32,722 nt of DNA from CAYQNU01 sp964419055 (GTDB lineage Bacteria > Bacteroidota > Bacteroidia > Flavobacteriales_D > Parvicellaceae), in NCBI GenBank assembly GCA_964419055.1, contig CAYQNU010000028.1, positions 1-32,722 of the forward strand. Direction: 5' to 3'. The position numbers were made by a program, and so were the translations under genes. Below, piece by piece: positions 1-7,490 of this stretch. Every line of letters begins with the position of its first letter. The first letter of the stretch is position 1. The notes under the pieces are model-generated. The model worked only from the letters and a program-made list of their open reading frames with translations. It was not told the origin of the DNA and made no database searches.

Positions 1-1
1 G

Positions 2-1183
2 CAGCTCATTAATAGATTCGGAAGTGAAAATAGTAGAAAGTATCGTTATGGCTTTAACGGTATGGAAAAGGATGATGAAGTTAAAGGGGAAGGAAACTCT
101 TATACTACAATGTTTAGACAGTATGATCCACGATTGGGAAAGTGGTTGAGCTTAGACCCGTTGATGGCAAAATATCCTGGACAAAGCCCATATGCTGCAT
201 TTAATAATAACCCAATTTACTTTGCAGACCCTACTGGATTAGAAGGTGAAGGTCCTGGAGATGGTGATATCAAATTCAATTCAACTACAACTACTAACAT
301 ATCTTCATTTCGTTCAAGCGTTCTACAAGGGAAAACTCTATTTACAGTAACTACAACTACAACAGATTATTATTTAAATCCTGAAAATGGTGTCATAACA
401 GAAATAATTAATACCCAAACAGAAATGACTGTTTATGACGACTTTGCTGGAAAAGGAAATACAAGTACAAGTCTAAGTAAATCTGAGTGTTCTCAAACAC
501 ATGAGGAATTCTTTGGAACAGCATATAATCCATATGAATATGCAAAAGAGGGGTATCAAGCATCTGATAGTTACCAAAAAATGGATGCTTTAGAACAATG
601 GGCATCAGATTTAGAGTATGACCAAAATATAAATGCTTATAACAATTATGGGCCATCAATGGGATATGGTCGTTACGATAACTCCGTATTTGCTTTGTTA
701 CCGTGGTACAATATTGGAAGAGGTATACAGGACGTTCAATTAGGCAATTATTATGGATTTATAAAAATAGGATTGGAAACTGTTCCTTTAGGAGCTTTTG
801 GTAAAATTGTTTCTCCACTTGCAAGAAGTATAAGGCTTGGGGGTTTCGGGATAACCTCTGCTGACGGTTTCTTATTCAAAGGGTTTACTATAAAAACTCC
901 TTTTAATATCCCTGTCCAGCGATTTGGAAATATGAGCTTCGAAAGAACAGATTTTTGGGGATTAAGAATTGGAACAAGCAAGTTCTCCAACAGAACTTTT
1001 GCAGCAATTAAACCAGAATGGAATTCTCTAACTCAATATACAACAGGAGTAATTCCTAAAGGCACCACAATTAAGTTCGGAATCATAGGTCCTCAAGGAT
1101 GGAGATACCCTGGAGGTTCATTCCAGTTTATTGTTCCATCTAACAGCGTAATTAATCAATCCTCAAAAATAATCAAAAGATGA
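2..1183 (+). CDS. RHS-repeat polymorphic toxin, C-terminal part (5' end outside window)
   Basis: The frame is open from base 2, so the ATG at 62 is internal and this is the end of a longer RHS/YD-repeat protein. Numbering from that ATG, residues about 20-60 are the RHS-associated core (YDPRLGKWLSLDPL, then FNNNPIYFADPTG), after which family members switch to a variable toxin tip. The tip here is about 310 residues, with a Thr-rich stretch near 75-105. Its last 90 residues carry an RFG motif (287-289) and PGGSFQ (350-355), whose order and spacing resemble the TNT (NAD+ glycohydrolase) fold; this is motif-level similarity only. RHS proteins enclose and deliver such tips, usually to competing cells. 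The next gene overlaps by 4 bp (ATGA) and is probably its immunity gene. The RHS assignment is firm; the toxin chemistry is tentative. Confidence 0.85.
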   Translation, partial: QLINRFGSENSRKYRYGFNGMEKDDEVKGEGNSYTTMFRQYDPRLGKWLSLDPLMAKYPGQSPYAAFNNNPIYFADPTGLEGEGPGDGDIKFNSTTTTNISSFRSSVLQGKTLFTVTTTTTDYYLNPENGVITEIINTQTEMTVYDDFAGKGNTSTSLSKSECSQTHEEFFGTAYNPYEYAKEGYQASDSYQKMDALEQWASDLEYDQNINAYNNYGPSMGYGRYDNSVFALLPWYNIGRGIQDVQLGNYYGFIKIGLETVPLGAFGKIVSPLARSIRLGGFGITSADGFLFKGFTIKTPFNIPVQRFGNMSFERTDFWGLRIGTSKFSNRTFAAIKPEWNSLTQYTTGVIPKGTTIKFGIIGPQGWRYPGGSFQFIVPSNSVINQSSKIIKR

Positions 1184-1551
1184 GCAGCTTCGAAAATCCA
1201 ATTGAATTTGATATAAAAAAGAAGATCGGAAATGTTGAAATATCATATTCCGATTTAATGGAAATTTCTCAGGGAGGCCCAGAAATTGGAAACCTATCAA
1301 TAAATGGTAAAATAGTAGAGGGGCGTTATGGTGGCCCTTTTATTTGTCATGGTGAAAATTTATATGTACCATCTTATGTCAAAAAGTTTTTGGGAAATGG
1401 GTTTAAGTTAGCAAGGATAAATATAACTACTCTTAATGTTGAACATTTAAGCAAAATCAAATGCCTTATTTTCCTTGATAAACTGGAAGGGAATCGAATT
1501 TACTATTTTGAAGATATGAGCAAAACAATTCAAAGCCATTGTGAGATTTGA
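1180..1551 (+). CDS. Probable immunity protein for the RHS toxin
   Basis: A 123-residue soluble protein with no signal peptide or membrane segment. Its start overlaps the RHS stop codon (ATGA), implying coupled translation, as expected for a toxin/immunity pair. The central section (SYSDLMEI, GNLSINGKIVEGRYGGPFI, LYVPSYVKKF) alternates short hydrophobic and charged stretches like small alpha/beta immunity proteins. I do not recognise a named family, so the role rests on position and size. It would act in the cytoplasm by binding the toxin tip. Confidence 0.6.
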   Translation: MSSFENPIEFDIKKKIGNVEISYSDLMEISQGGPEIGNLSINGKIVEGRYGGPFICHGENLYVPSYVKKFLGNGFKLARINITTLNVEHLSKIKCLIFLDKLEGNRIYYFEDMSKTIQSHCEI

Positions 1552-1788
1552 TGAGTTCTTCATAGTGGTAGTGTTACAAATGGCACTTTTAATTTTTTAA
1601 AATAGTTAATTGACTGATAATCAAAACTTGGTTATTGCGTTGTTTTAAGGTAGTTTTATCTTAATTTTAAGTATGAAAGATCGTTAGAAAACTTTAAAAT
1701 CAATTTTTTAAGGTAGTGTTTCTTTGAGCTTTTACTTGAACTAACATATAGTTAAGCCAAAATTAGTTACGAATTCGATGAAATCATT

Positions 1789-1814
1789 CCTTTCTTGTTT
1801 AAAATATAGAAAGG
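1789..1814 (-). terminator. Possible hairpin downstream of the response-regulator operon
   Basis: CCTTTCT at 1789-1795 pairs with AGAAAGG at 1808-1814 across a 12-bp loop, 21 bp beyond the response-regulator stop. There is no clear U-tract on the minus strand, so this is a weak terminator call. The rest of the 1552-1834 gap has no gene that I can see. Confidence 0.25.
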
Positions 1815-1834
1815 GAAGTTCTTAATAAAACTCC

Positions 1835-2488
1835 TTACAACGCCACTATGTTATTCTTATAAGCATAGGTCACAATGCCAACAATATTATTTACGTTCAT
1901 TTTGTTCATGATGCGGTCTTTATGACCGTTAACGGTGTTGGGGCTAATGTTCATTTTGATGCCAACCTCAGCTGCTGTTAATCCTTCGCACAAATACTGT
2001 ATTACCACCATTTCTTTAGCCGAAAAAGTAGGTTTAAAACCCGCAGGTTTGTTTACTAATGCGTGTTTGGTATTTTTAAGCAAGGCTTTAGATACCACAT
2101 CTGTAAAATGCACATCATCTTCTATTACCACCTTGGTAATGGCTTCCTGTATTTCATTTACATCACTATCTTTGAGTAAATAACCACTTATACCTAAATT
2201 AAACAATTTAATGATGTATTCGGGGTTGTCATACATCGAAATAGCTATGATTTTGACATTGGGGAATCTTTTTCTTACAAGAGGTGTCAACTCAAAACCA
2301 TCCATGTCAGGCATAGAAACATCCATCAGCAATGCATTGATGGAGCCGTCCAATTTTTGTAATAATTCCTTTCCCGTTTGGGCCGAAACGACTACCTGAT
2401 ATTCTTTAATATCTGAGAGTAATCGAGATAATCCGTCTCTAAACATCCGATGGTCATCCACGATAGCAATTTTAACTGATTCTTTCAT
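1835..2488 (-). CDS. NarL/LuxR-family DNA-binding response regulator
   Basis: 217 residues, the usual length. The N-terminal receiver domain has the acidic pair D11-D12, phospho-acceptor D56 (LLMDVSMPDMDG), S84 and K106. The C-terminal HTH_LUXR domain spans about 152-215 (FSAKEMVVIQYLCEGLTAAE, then ISPNTVNGHKDRIMNKM). Phosphorylation by the histidine kinase encoded just upstream (overlap 17 bp) should promote dimerisation and binding to palindromic DNA. It is the last gene of a four-gene operon whose promoter region carries three 16-bp palindromes, and matching arrays precede the cargo and eCIS operons. It is therefore the obvious candidate regulator of the locus; that link is inferred from proximity and site symmetry. 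Confidence 0.93.
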   Translation of the reverse strand: MKESVKIAIVDDHRMFRDGLSRLLSDIKEYQVVVSAQTGKELLQKLDGSINALLMDVSMPDMDGFELTPLVRKRFPNVKIIAISMYDNPEYIIKLFNLGISGYLLKDSDVNEIQEAITKVVIEDDVHFTDVVSKALLKNTKHALVNKPAGFKPTFSAKEMVVIQYLCEGLTAAEVGIKMNISPNTVNGHKDRIMNKMNVNNIVGIVTYAYKNNIVAL

Positions 2489-3290
2489 AATTAAGAGGTA
2501 TATTTAGTTGTATTAGGTAATTTGGGTTGGTTTTGCTGTAGTTTATAGTGCCTTTTAATGATTGTATGCGTGCTTCAATACTTTTTAGTCCAAAACCCGC
2601 ACTGCTTTGGCTTAGTTGTTCATATTCCTCAGCAGAAATACCTGCTCCATTGTGAGTTATTGAAATACTTAGGTCTTGTTCGGTGTATTCATAGTCAAGA
2701 TGAATGGCATTGGGTTGAGCGTGCTTAATCAAGTTGTTGAACAACTCCTTTACAACGCGCATCAGTTGTATTTCAACAGAATGGTCAAAACGCTTTATTG
2801 GTTCTGAATAATGCAAAGCGATTTCTATTTCAGAATTCTTTTTTATTACCTCAATCAGTTCTTCTAATCCAGCAATGAGTCCAAAATCTATAAGTGTAGG
2901 AGAGGAGAGTTCCATTGATATGTTGCGTACAAAAGAAGTCATTTGTGTAATCAATTCCTTTTGTTCAGCTATCAAAAGTTGTATACGCACTTCTTGGTTG
3001 GGGAGTAATGAGAGCCGAGAAGCATTCATTTTTAGTAAACTGGCATACGTGCCCATTTCATCGTGCACATTTTTGGACAAACGCTGTTTTTCTTTTTCTT
3101 CAGCTAATAAAGTGGCTTGAATTAGTTGTTGTTGGTGCAAATATTTTTCTTCCTGTAGAGCATTTGCCTGCAACAATATTTTATTATGATATTTAAACAT
3201 GAAAAATACAATTGAAGCCACTAGCAAGATTACTATCATGGTTCCTAACAATATAAATATGATCAAATTTGAATTGAACGAACTTTCCAA
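2472..3290 (-). CDS. Sensor histidine kinase, HisKA_3/HATPase_c type
   Basis: 272 residues: one N-terminal membrane helix (about 9-32), a charged coiled-coil linker (38-72), a HisKA_3 dimerisation box with phospho-acceptor H76 in NVHDEMG, and a HATPase_c domain with the N-box (ELFNNLIKHAQ, about 182-192) and G-boxes HNGAG (213-217) and GFGLKSI (232-238). There is almost no extracytoplasmic part, so sensing probably depends on a partner, most likely the multi-pass membrane protein encoded immediately upstream (overlap 28 bp). The usual Asp of the DxGxG box is His here, which I believe also occurs in some Bacteroidota kinases. It should phosphorylate the response regulator encoded downstream. 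Confidence 0.92.
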   Translation of the reverse strand: MESSFNSNLIIFILLGTMIVILLVASIVFFMFKYHNKILLQANALQEEKYLHQQQLIQATLLAEEKEKQRLSKNVHDEMGTYASLLKMNASRLSLLPNQEVRIQLLIAEQKELITQMTSFVRNISMELSSPTLIDFGLIAGLEELIEVIKKNSEIEIALHYSEPIKRFDHSVEIQLMRVVKELFNNLIKHAQPNAIHLDYEYTEQDLSISITHNGAGISAEEYEQLSQSSAGFGLKSIEARIQSLKGTINYSKTNPNYLIQLNIPLNYERIS

Positions 3291-3892
3291 AATGCTATGC
3301 TTATTAAGAGTAAATAAATGATTTGTATAAAATTATGAAGATGCCATAAAAACACAATCGAATTTTCCATTATTAAGTTTCCAAAAGCAAACAAAAATAA
3401 GTTACTTGCAAAATAGAACAATATCCCACAGTTAATCCAGAAAAATGGAAAGTTCCTTAAACGACCTACTTTTAATTCTCCTAGCATCTTATGAAAATAT
3501 CTCAATGAAAAAACTATTAAAAAACAAGACTCAAAAACGGTTGTTATATCTAAGAATTTATTGTTTTGAGTAAAAACAATCCACTCAATTAAACCAACAG
3601 AAATATAACTAAGAAAAAGTAAATTTTGATTAATTGTTTCACCTTGAGATTTATAATAGTATATTAGTAATAACCCCTCAACTAAGGTGTATGCATTTAC
3701 CATAAATGCGGATTTAACCCCAAACCAAAAAAGTGTATATGCTGTTAAATCTGTAATAAAGGATAAAAGTAACATAAAATATAGAATCTTTAAACTGAGA
3801 TCAAAGATTCTATATTTATAGATTGAATAAACTAATATCCCTATTTTAAATATAAGGATAAAAATTACTATTAAATCAATTAATTTATCCAT
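3263..3892 (-). CDS. Multi-pass membrane protein of the two-component operon
   Basis: 209 residues with about six or seven hydrophobic segments (around 5-22, 33-55, 60-78, 87-108, 115-132, 148-172, 178-203) separated by short loops. It ends in KVRSIQI and has no recognisable catalytic motif. It overlaps the kinase gene by 28 bp and the upstream small gene by 8 bp, so the genes are translationally linked. Because the kinase has only one membrane helix and no sensor domain, this protein may be the membrane-embedded sensing partner. That is inference from context; I do not recognise a named family. Confidence 0.75.
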   Translation of the reverse strand: MDKLIDLIVIFILIFKIGILVYSIYKYRIFDLSLKILYFMLLLSFITDLTAYTLFWFGVKSAFMVNAYTLVEGLLLIYYYKSQGETINQNLLFLSYISVGLIEWIVFTQNNKFLDITTVFESCFLIVFSLRYFHKMLGELKVGRLRNFPFFWINCGILFYFASNLFLFAFGNLIMENSIVFLWHLHNFIQIIYLLLISIAFWKVRSIQI

Positions 3893-4199
3893 TTAGTGGA
3901 TTTGAAGAGCTACAATAAGTTGGGCATTTAAAAGTCCTATCCACAATTACACCACTTGTCATATCATTGCCGCTGCTATCTACACCTACTAATACCAACT
4001 CTTGGCTTCCATCTTCTTTTTCACCGTAATAGATTCTGATTCCATCACAGCCTGATTGACTTAAAATTTCATTGAAACGATCCTTCCCAACTAAGTGTGC
4101 CTTAGTCCATGTGGGATGATTGGCTCTGTACTTTGCAGTTAAGGCTGCTCCTTCACTTAAGGGAATTTGTTTTCCTGCTTCTTTTACAATTACACTCAT
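3885..4199 (-). CDS. Small conserved hypothetical protein with C-terminal CPxxC, first gene of the two-component operon
   Basis: 104 residues, soluble, no signal peptide. The middle reads SGCDGIRIYYG, then ELVLVGVDSSGNDM; the tail has CPTYC followed by a Ser-rich NPLNG end. The CPxxC pair, possibly with the Cys in SGCDG, could bind a metal or act as a redox switch, but this is speculation. It starts about 20 bp downstream of a good minus-strand promoter and overlaps the membrane-protein gene by 8 bp. First position in a sensor operon suggests an accessory signal-input role. No function is assigned. Confidence 0.7.
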   Translation of the reverse strand: MSVIVKEAGKQIPLSEGAALTAKYRANHPTWTKAHLVGKDRFNEILSQSGCDGIRIYYGEKEDGSQELVLVGVDSSGNDMTSGVIVDRTFKCPTYCSSSNPLNG

Positions 4200-4227
4200 A
4201 ATTTTATATTTTGATTATTACTTTTGC

Positions 4228-4235
4228 CAAATATA
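4228..4235 (-). promoter_or_regulatory. -7 box of the two-component operon promoter
   Basis: On the minus strand this reads TATATTTG, matching the Bacteroidota TAnnTTTG consensus, with a leader of about 20 nt to the ATG at 4199. The expected -33 position falls inside the first palindrome (4250-4265) and has no good TTTG, so the promoter probably depends on, or is blocked by, a factor bound there. Confidence 0.55.
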
Positions 4236-4249
4236 AGATTCTTATCAAT

Positions 4250-4312
4250 AGGTAAATTGTTACCTATTGAAAATGGGTCAATATTCACCCTAAAATAGGT
4301 CAATATTTACCC
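4250..4312. promoter_or_regulatory. Operator array 1: three 16-bp palindromes
   Basis: Sites: AGGTAAATTGTTACCT (4250-4265; its arms extend to 10 perfect base pairs, 4246-4255 and 4260-4269), GGGTCAATATTCACCC (4275-4290) and AGGTCAATATTTACCC (4297-4312). Start-to-start spacing is 25 then 22 bp. They share RGGTnA-n4-TnACCY with two other arrays in the window. The array lies between a minus-strand promoter (two-component operon) and a plus-strand promoter at 4325-4356. The symmetry suits a dimeric regulator; its identity is inferred. Confidence 0.75.
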
Positions 4313-4324
4313 ATGATTTTGAGG

Positions 4325-4356
4325 TTTGCAATGAACTATTTTAGATTCTACTTTTG
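4325..4356 (+). promoter_or_regulatory. Predicted plus-strand promoter beside operator array 1
   Basis: TTTG (4325-4328), 20 bp, TACTTTTG (4349-4356): a full match to the Bacteroidota consensus with ideal spacing, 12 bp after the last palindrome of array 1. No gene of useful length starts before 4726; 4357-4531 holds only ORFs of a few codons. It could give a long leader for the 4726 operon or a small untranslated RNA, or be a chance match in AT-rich DNA. Confidence 0.4.
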
Positions 4357-4531
4357 TTTTTTGCGTTTTGACAAGAATTAATGAGTACCAATTTCTTGAA
4401 AAAATAATTTCTTCTAGGGTTATTAATGTACGTATATTAAAGGAAAACTTAAATCATAGATAATGGTTGAAAATTGAAATGGCCAACAACGTTTATATAA
4501 TTTCCAATTTGATAGATCTACCTGAATGAAT

Positions 4532-4595
4532 GGGTTAGAATTAACCCATTTATTAATAGGTTAGAATTAACCTATTTTGTGGTAGATCCTAACCC
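4532..4595. promoter_or_regulatory. Operator array 2: three 16-bp palindromes upstream of the SHOCT/cargo operon
   Basis: Sites: GGGTTAGAATTAACCC (4532-4547), AGGTTAGAATTAACCT (4558-4573), both with 9-bp perfect arms around GAAT when extended, and the weaker TGGTAGATCCTAACCC (4580-4595). Spacing is 26 then 22 bp, as in the other arrays. The last site ends 58 bp before the -33 element at 4654. Confidence 0.78.
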
Positions 4596-4653
4596 ATGTT
4601 AATACAAAACATTGTATATGAACATTTTATAATTAATATAAAATAAAAATAAA

Positions 4654-4685
4654 TTTGTTTGATACCATCAGCTTTTGTAAATTTG
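4654..4685 (+). promoter_or_regulatory. Promoter of the SHOCT/DUF4157 cargo operon
   Basis: TTTG (4654-4657), 20 bp, TAAATTTG (4678-4685), followed by a leader of about 35 nt to the ATG at 4726. An overlapping second -7-like TAAATTTG lies at 4650-4657 but lacks a good -33 element. Operator array 2 ends 58 bp upstream, nearly the same distance as at the TM2 gene promoter (59 bp). Confidence 0.6.
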
Positions 4686-4725
4686 ATAAAATAATAATGA
4701 GGCACGGGTTGTAAAACCAAATGGA

Positions 4726-5091
4726 ATGAAAAAAGTTTTCGGAATACTATTTTGTATCGTAGGTGGATGGTTAATAACCGTTGGAGCTTTAGTATTATTA
4801 TATCCGCTTTCTATGGGAAAATCAGCAGAATGGGTAACTGTTTTTGCCTATGCTTCCCTATTAATAGGATGTTTTTCGTTGTTTTTTGGAATAATGAAAA
4901 TCATAAAAAATTCAATCATAACCTTGCCTACGTATCAAAAAAAAATTGATTCTACTCACTCAAATCCTCAAAATGAAATCAACAATGATAAGTATGAAAT
5001 CATTGAAAAATTGGCCAAGTTGCGAGACCAAGGTGTACTTACAGAAGAAGAATTTTTAGAAGAAAAAAGCAAAATATTACGTCATATATAA
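4726..5091 (+). CDS. SHOCT-domain small membrane protein
   Basis: 121 residues: two membrane helices (about 4-26 and 37-62), a polar linker, and a C-terminal SHOCT domain (about 92-119, IIEKLAKLRDQGVLTEEEFL), a short helical module often found at protein ends. It probably sits in the inner membrane with the SHOCT domain in the cytoplasm. The gene lies 9 bp before the DUF4157 cargo gene, so both are likely transcribed from the promoter at 4654-4685 under operator array 2. Its job is unknown; proximity to cargo suggests a part in loading, release or self-protection, which is a guess. Confidence 0.8.
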   Translation: MKKVFGILFCIVGGWLITVGALVLLYPLSMGKSAEWVTVFAYASLLIGCFSLFFGIMKIIKNSIITLPTYQKKIDSTHSNPQNEINNDKYEIIEKLAKLRDQGVLTEEEFLEEKSKILRHI

Positions 5092-5100
5092 ACGCAGCCC

Positions 5101-7284
5101 ATGGAAAGAGTAACCGTAGATAAAACTGAAAAAGCAGTAGCATTTAAATCTTCTGCAAATAGAGTAATTGAATCTCAGCCCATTACTGATAACCGTCCAG
5201 AAACGGTAACTCAACGGCATATGCAGGAGATAGCCAATACCTCAATTGAAAGCAAGTTGCCAATACAACCCAAAGTAAATAACACTGGTTTGCCCAATCA
5301 ACTCAAATCAGGTATTGAAAATCTTTCAGGTTATTCAATGGATGATGTAAAAGTGCATTATAATTCCCCCAAACCAGCACAGTTGCAAGCTCATGCCTAC
5401 GCACAAGGAACAGATATCCATATCGCCTCAGGGCAAGAAAAACACCTACCCCATGAAGCTTGGCATGTAGTGCAACAAAAACAAGGAAGAGTAAAACCCA
5501 CCTTGCAAATGAAGGGTAAGGTTAACATTAATGATGATGCGGGATTAGAGAAAGAAGCGGATGTGATGGGGGGGAAGGCATTAAATCTGGGTTCAAGCCA
5601 TTCTACACAATTTAAAATAAATCTGAATAAACAATTTTCAAAAGGAGTATTACAAAGAAATTTAGTCAGAGATCAAGATATCTTAGATCAAAGAGATTCA
5701 ACCTTTAACTGGACACCTTTTAGAGGAAAAAGAGATGATGTAGACACCAGTAAAGTTGGTAAAGAAAAAGGTAGAGGAGCACAATTAGATAATGTTGGTT
5801 TTGGTGGCGGAATAGAATCAGAAATAACTTGGCAACCTGTTGATGATATTTCTAAAGAAGGGATTGGAATGTCTGCTAGAATAGGCCCTGATCATAATCT
5901 TGGTTCAAGCCCCAGTGTGGCCAATGCATTGGAAAGAGTAAAAGTTTTTGGAATATTATCAGGTAAATCATACGTTTCAGGTCATCTTCTCAATGAAAAA
6001 CTTGGGGGACCAGGAAATGATGCCAGAAATTTGACGGCATTTTCAGGAAGTGCCAATACGCTAGAAGCCTCAAACATAGAAAAAGAGGTTCGCGATCCTG
6101 TTAATAATGAGGGGAATTGGTTCTACTATAGCATAGGTATTGAATACTCTAATGATCAAAAAAAATATTTATCTACAGACAGTAAAATAACTAAGTTACC
6201 ATTCTCATTACCCAAAGGAGTTACAGTTCAAAATTTAATTGGTGGTAATACATCGGTAAAAGTGCGGTATGCTTCGAAACTTAAAGCTCATTGGTACCAA
6301 TATAATACAACTGGTGGCCGATACAGCGAGGAATATAAAAAAGATATTACTATGGCATCTCCATTAGTTGGTGGGGGTTCAGATTTAGACGATAAAGGAG
6401 GTCCTGTTAGTACTCAGCCAGATATTTCTAGTAGAGGAAGTGCTGCAAAAACAACTATCAAACCCGAAGAACTCGTATTAACAACGGGTACATTACTAAA
6501 AAGTGTTGTTGAAAATAGGGAGGGGTTAATTGGACTTTTAAAAGATTTAAGAGGTGATGTTACAGATTTAAATAAAACGATTAAATCATTAGAACTTCAA
6601 GCTGAAGAAAGTGGCAGCGAAATATTTACACTTAATAATCTACTTTATGATGCTGGATACGATTGGGGATATGCTAACGGGAGTAGTGCCTTTGAAGATG
6701 GTAAATTAAGATATGATTACTTTGAATTTGGATTAGAAGGTTCTTATGGCAGTGGATATGATAAAGGATATGATAAAGGGTATGAAGAAACCAGACAATA
6801 TCATTATGGAAAAGAAGATGGAAAAAATTCCACGATTTTCAATGATAATTATCACGGTAGTTTGTTTGATGATTCATACAAACAAGGTCATGCTGATGGT
6901 ATTCAAGAGAAAAATGGGTACAATAATGGGTACAAGACTGGTTTTAATGACGAAAACTATTTTTGCTGGAGTCATAATGAACATTACAGAACAGGTTATG
7001 AAAATGGATATAATAAAGGATATAATGTAAGCCCTTTTAAGACTGGAAAACGTCCTGTTTTTTATGGTTTAAGTCTATGTTCGGATAAGGGAGCAATCAA
7101 TTCTGGCGCCATAGAAACATTCCGATGGGGAGCAACATCTGTAGAAATTACAGGCCAAAAATATAATAAGTTTCCTAATACCTGGTATCAGGTAGAAATA
7201 ATAAGTACTGGAGACTTTAGGTTATCCGGGTATATTGGAAACAAAGCCTGGATGAAAAAAGAATGGATATGGAAAGGAGGGTAA
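5101..7284 (+). CDS. Putative eCIS cargo: DUF4157 protein with nuclease-like domain and Gly/Tyr repeat
   Basis: 727 residues. The N-terminal leader contains DNRPE (30-34) and MQEIAN (41-46), also found in the broken cargo gene at 7491-8402. Residues 64-157 are a DUF4157 domain (LSGYSMDDVKVHYN, HEAWHVVQQ at 118-126, later LEKEADVMG); HEAWH is a zincin-type HExxH motif. Residues about 255-345 (SGHLLNEKLGGPGNDARNL, then a conserved Asn) resemble the beta-beta-alpha-metal DNA/RNA non-specific endonucleases, with H295 and N310/N319 as candidate active-site residues. Residues 517-641 form an irregular repeat with Gly about every fourth residue (GYDKGYDKG). The final 75 residues are unrecognised. 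DUF4157 proteins are established as eCIS-associated; injection of this one is inferred. It is convergent with the eCIS operon. Confidence 0.82.
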   Translation: MERVTVDKTEKAVAFKSSANRVIESQPITDNRPETVTQRHMQEIANTSIESKLPIQPKVNNTGLPNQLKSGIENLSGYSMDDVKVHYNSPKPAQLQAHAYAQGTDIHIASGQEKHLPHEAWHVVQQKQGRVKPTLQMKGKVNINDDAGLEKEADVMGGKALNLGSSHSTQFKINLNKQFSKGVLQRNLVRDQDILDQRDSTFNWTPFRGKRDDVDTSKVGKEKGRGAQLDNVGFGGGIESEITWQPVDDISKEGIGMSARIGPDHNLGSSPSVANALERVKVFGILSGKSYVSGHLLNEKLGGPGNDARNLTAFSGSANTLEASNIEKEVRDPVNNEGNWFYYSIGIEYSNDQKKYLSTDSKITKLPFSLPKGVTVQNLIGGNTSVKVRYASKLKAHWYQYNTTGGRYSEEYKKDITMASPLVGGGSDLDDKGGPVSTQPDISSRGSAAKTTIKPEELVLTTGTLLKSVVENREGLIGLLKDLRGDVTDLNKTIKSLELQAEESGSEIFTLNNLLYDAGYDWGYANGSSAFEDGKLRYDYFEFGLEGSYGSGYDKGYDKGYEETRQYHYGKEDGKNSTIFNDNYHGSLFDDSYKQGHADGIQEKNGYNNGYKTGFNDENYFCWSHNEHYRTGYENGYNKGYNVSPFKTGKRPVFYGLSLCSDKGAINSGAIETFRWGATSVEITGQKYNKFPNTWYQVEIISTGDFRLSGYIGNKAWMKKEWIWKGG

Positions 7285-7490
7285 AGCACTTCTTTTGATT
7301 TATAATATCCTATAAATTACATTTTTTATCCCATAAAATTACGCTAATGCAACTGGCGCAAAAAAACAACGTAAACAATTAACAGTTTCAACTTGGAATG
7401 AATATATGAAGATACTTTAGTAATATTAATTAAAATATGTGAGGTTTTACTTTTTTCCTTGTTTGATATTAATATATTTTATGACTGGAA

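Noticed and set aside
1640..1725. Repeated TTTAAGGTAGT words (about 1645 and 1708) as a structured element
   Set aside because: Only two short imperfect copies in AT-rich DNA, without symmetry or promoter context.
4381..4407. Short ORF MSTNFLKK after the plus-strand promoter, with ATGAGTACC also at 31517
   Set aside because: Eight codons with a nine-base coincidence; not enough to call a leader peptide.
7285..7490. A terminator between the convergent cargo gene and eCIS operon (TTTATA/TATAAA at 7299-7316)
   Set aside because: The stem is six A/T pairs only, with no convincing U-tract; nothing else gene-like is visible in this 206-bp gap.
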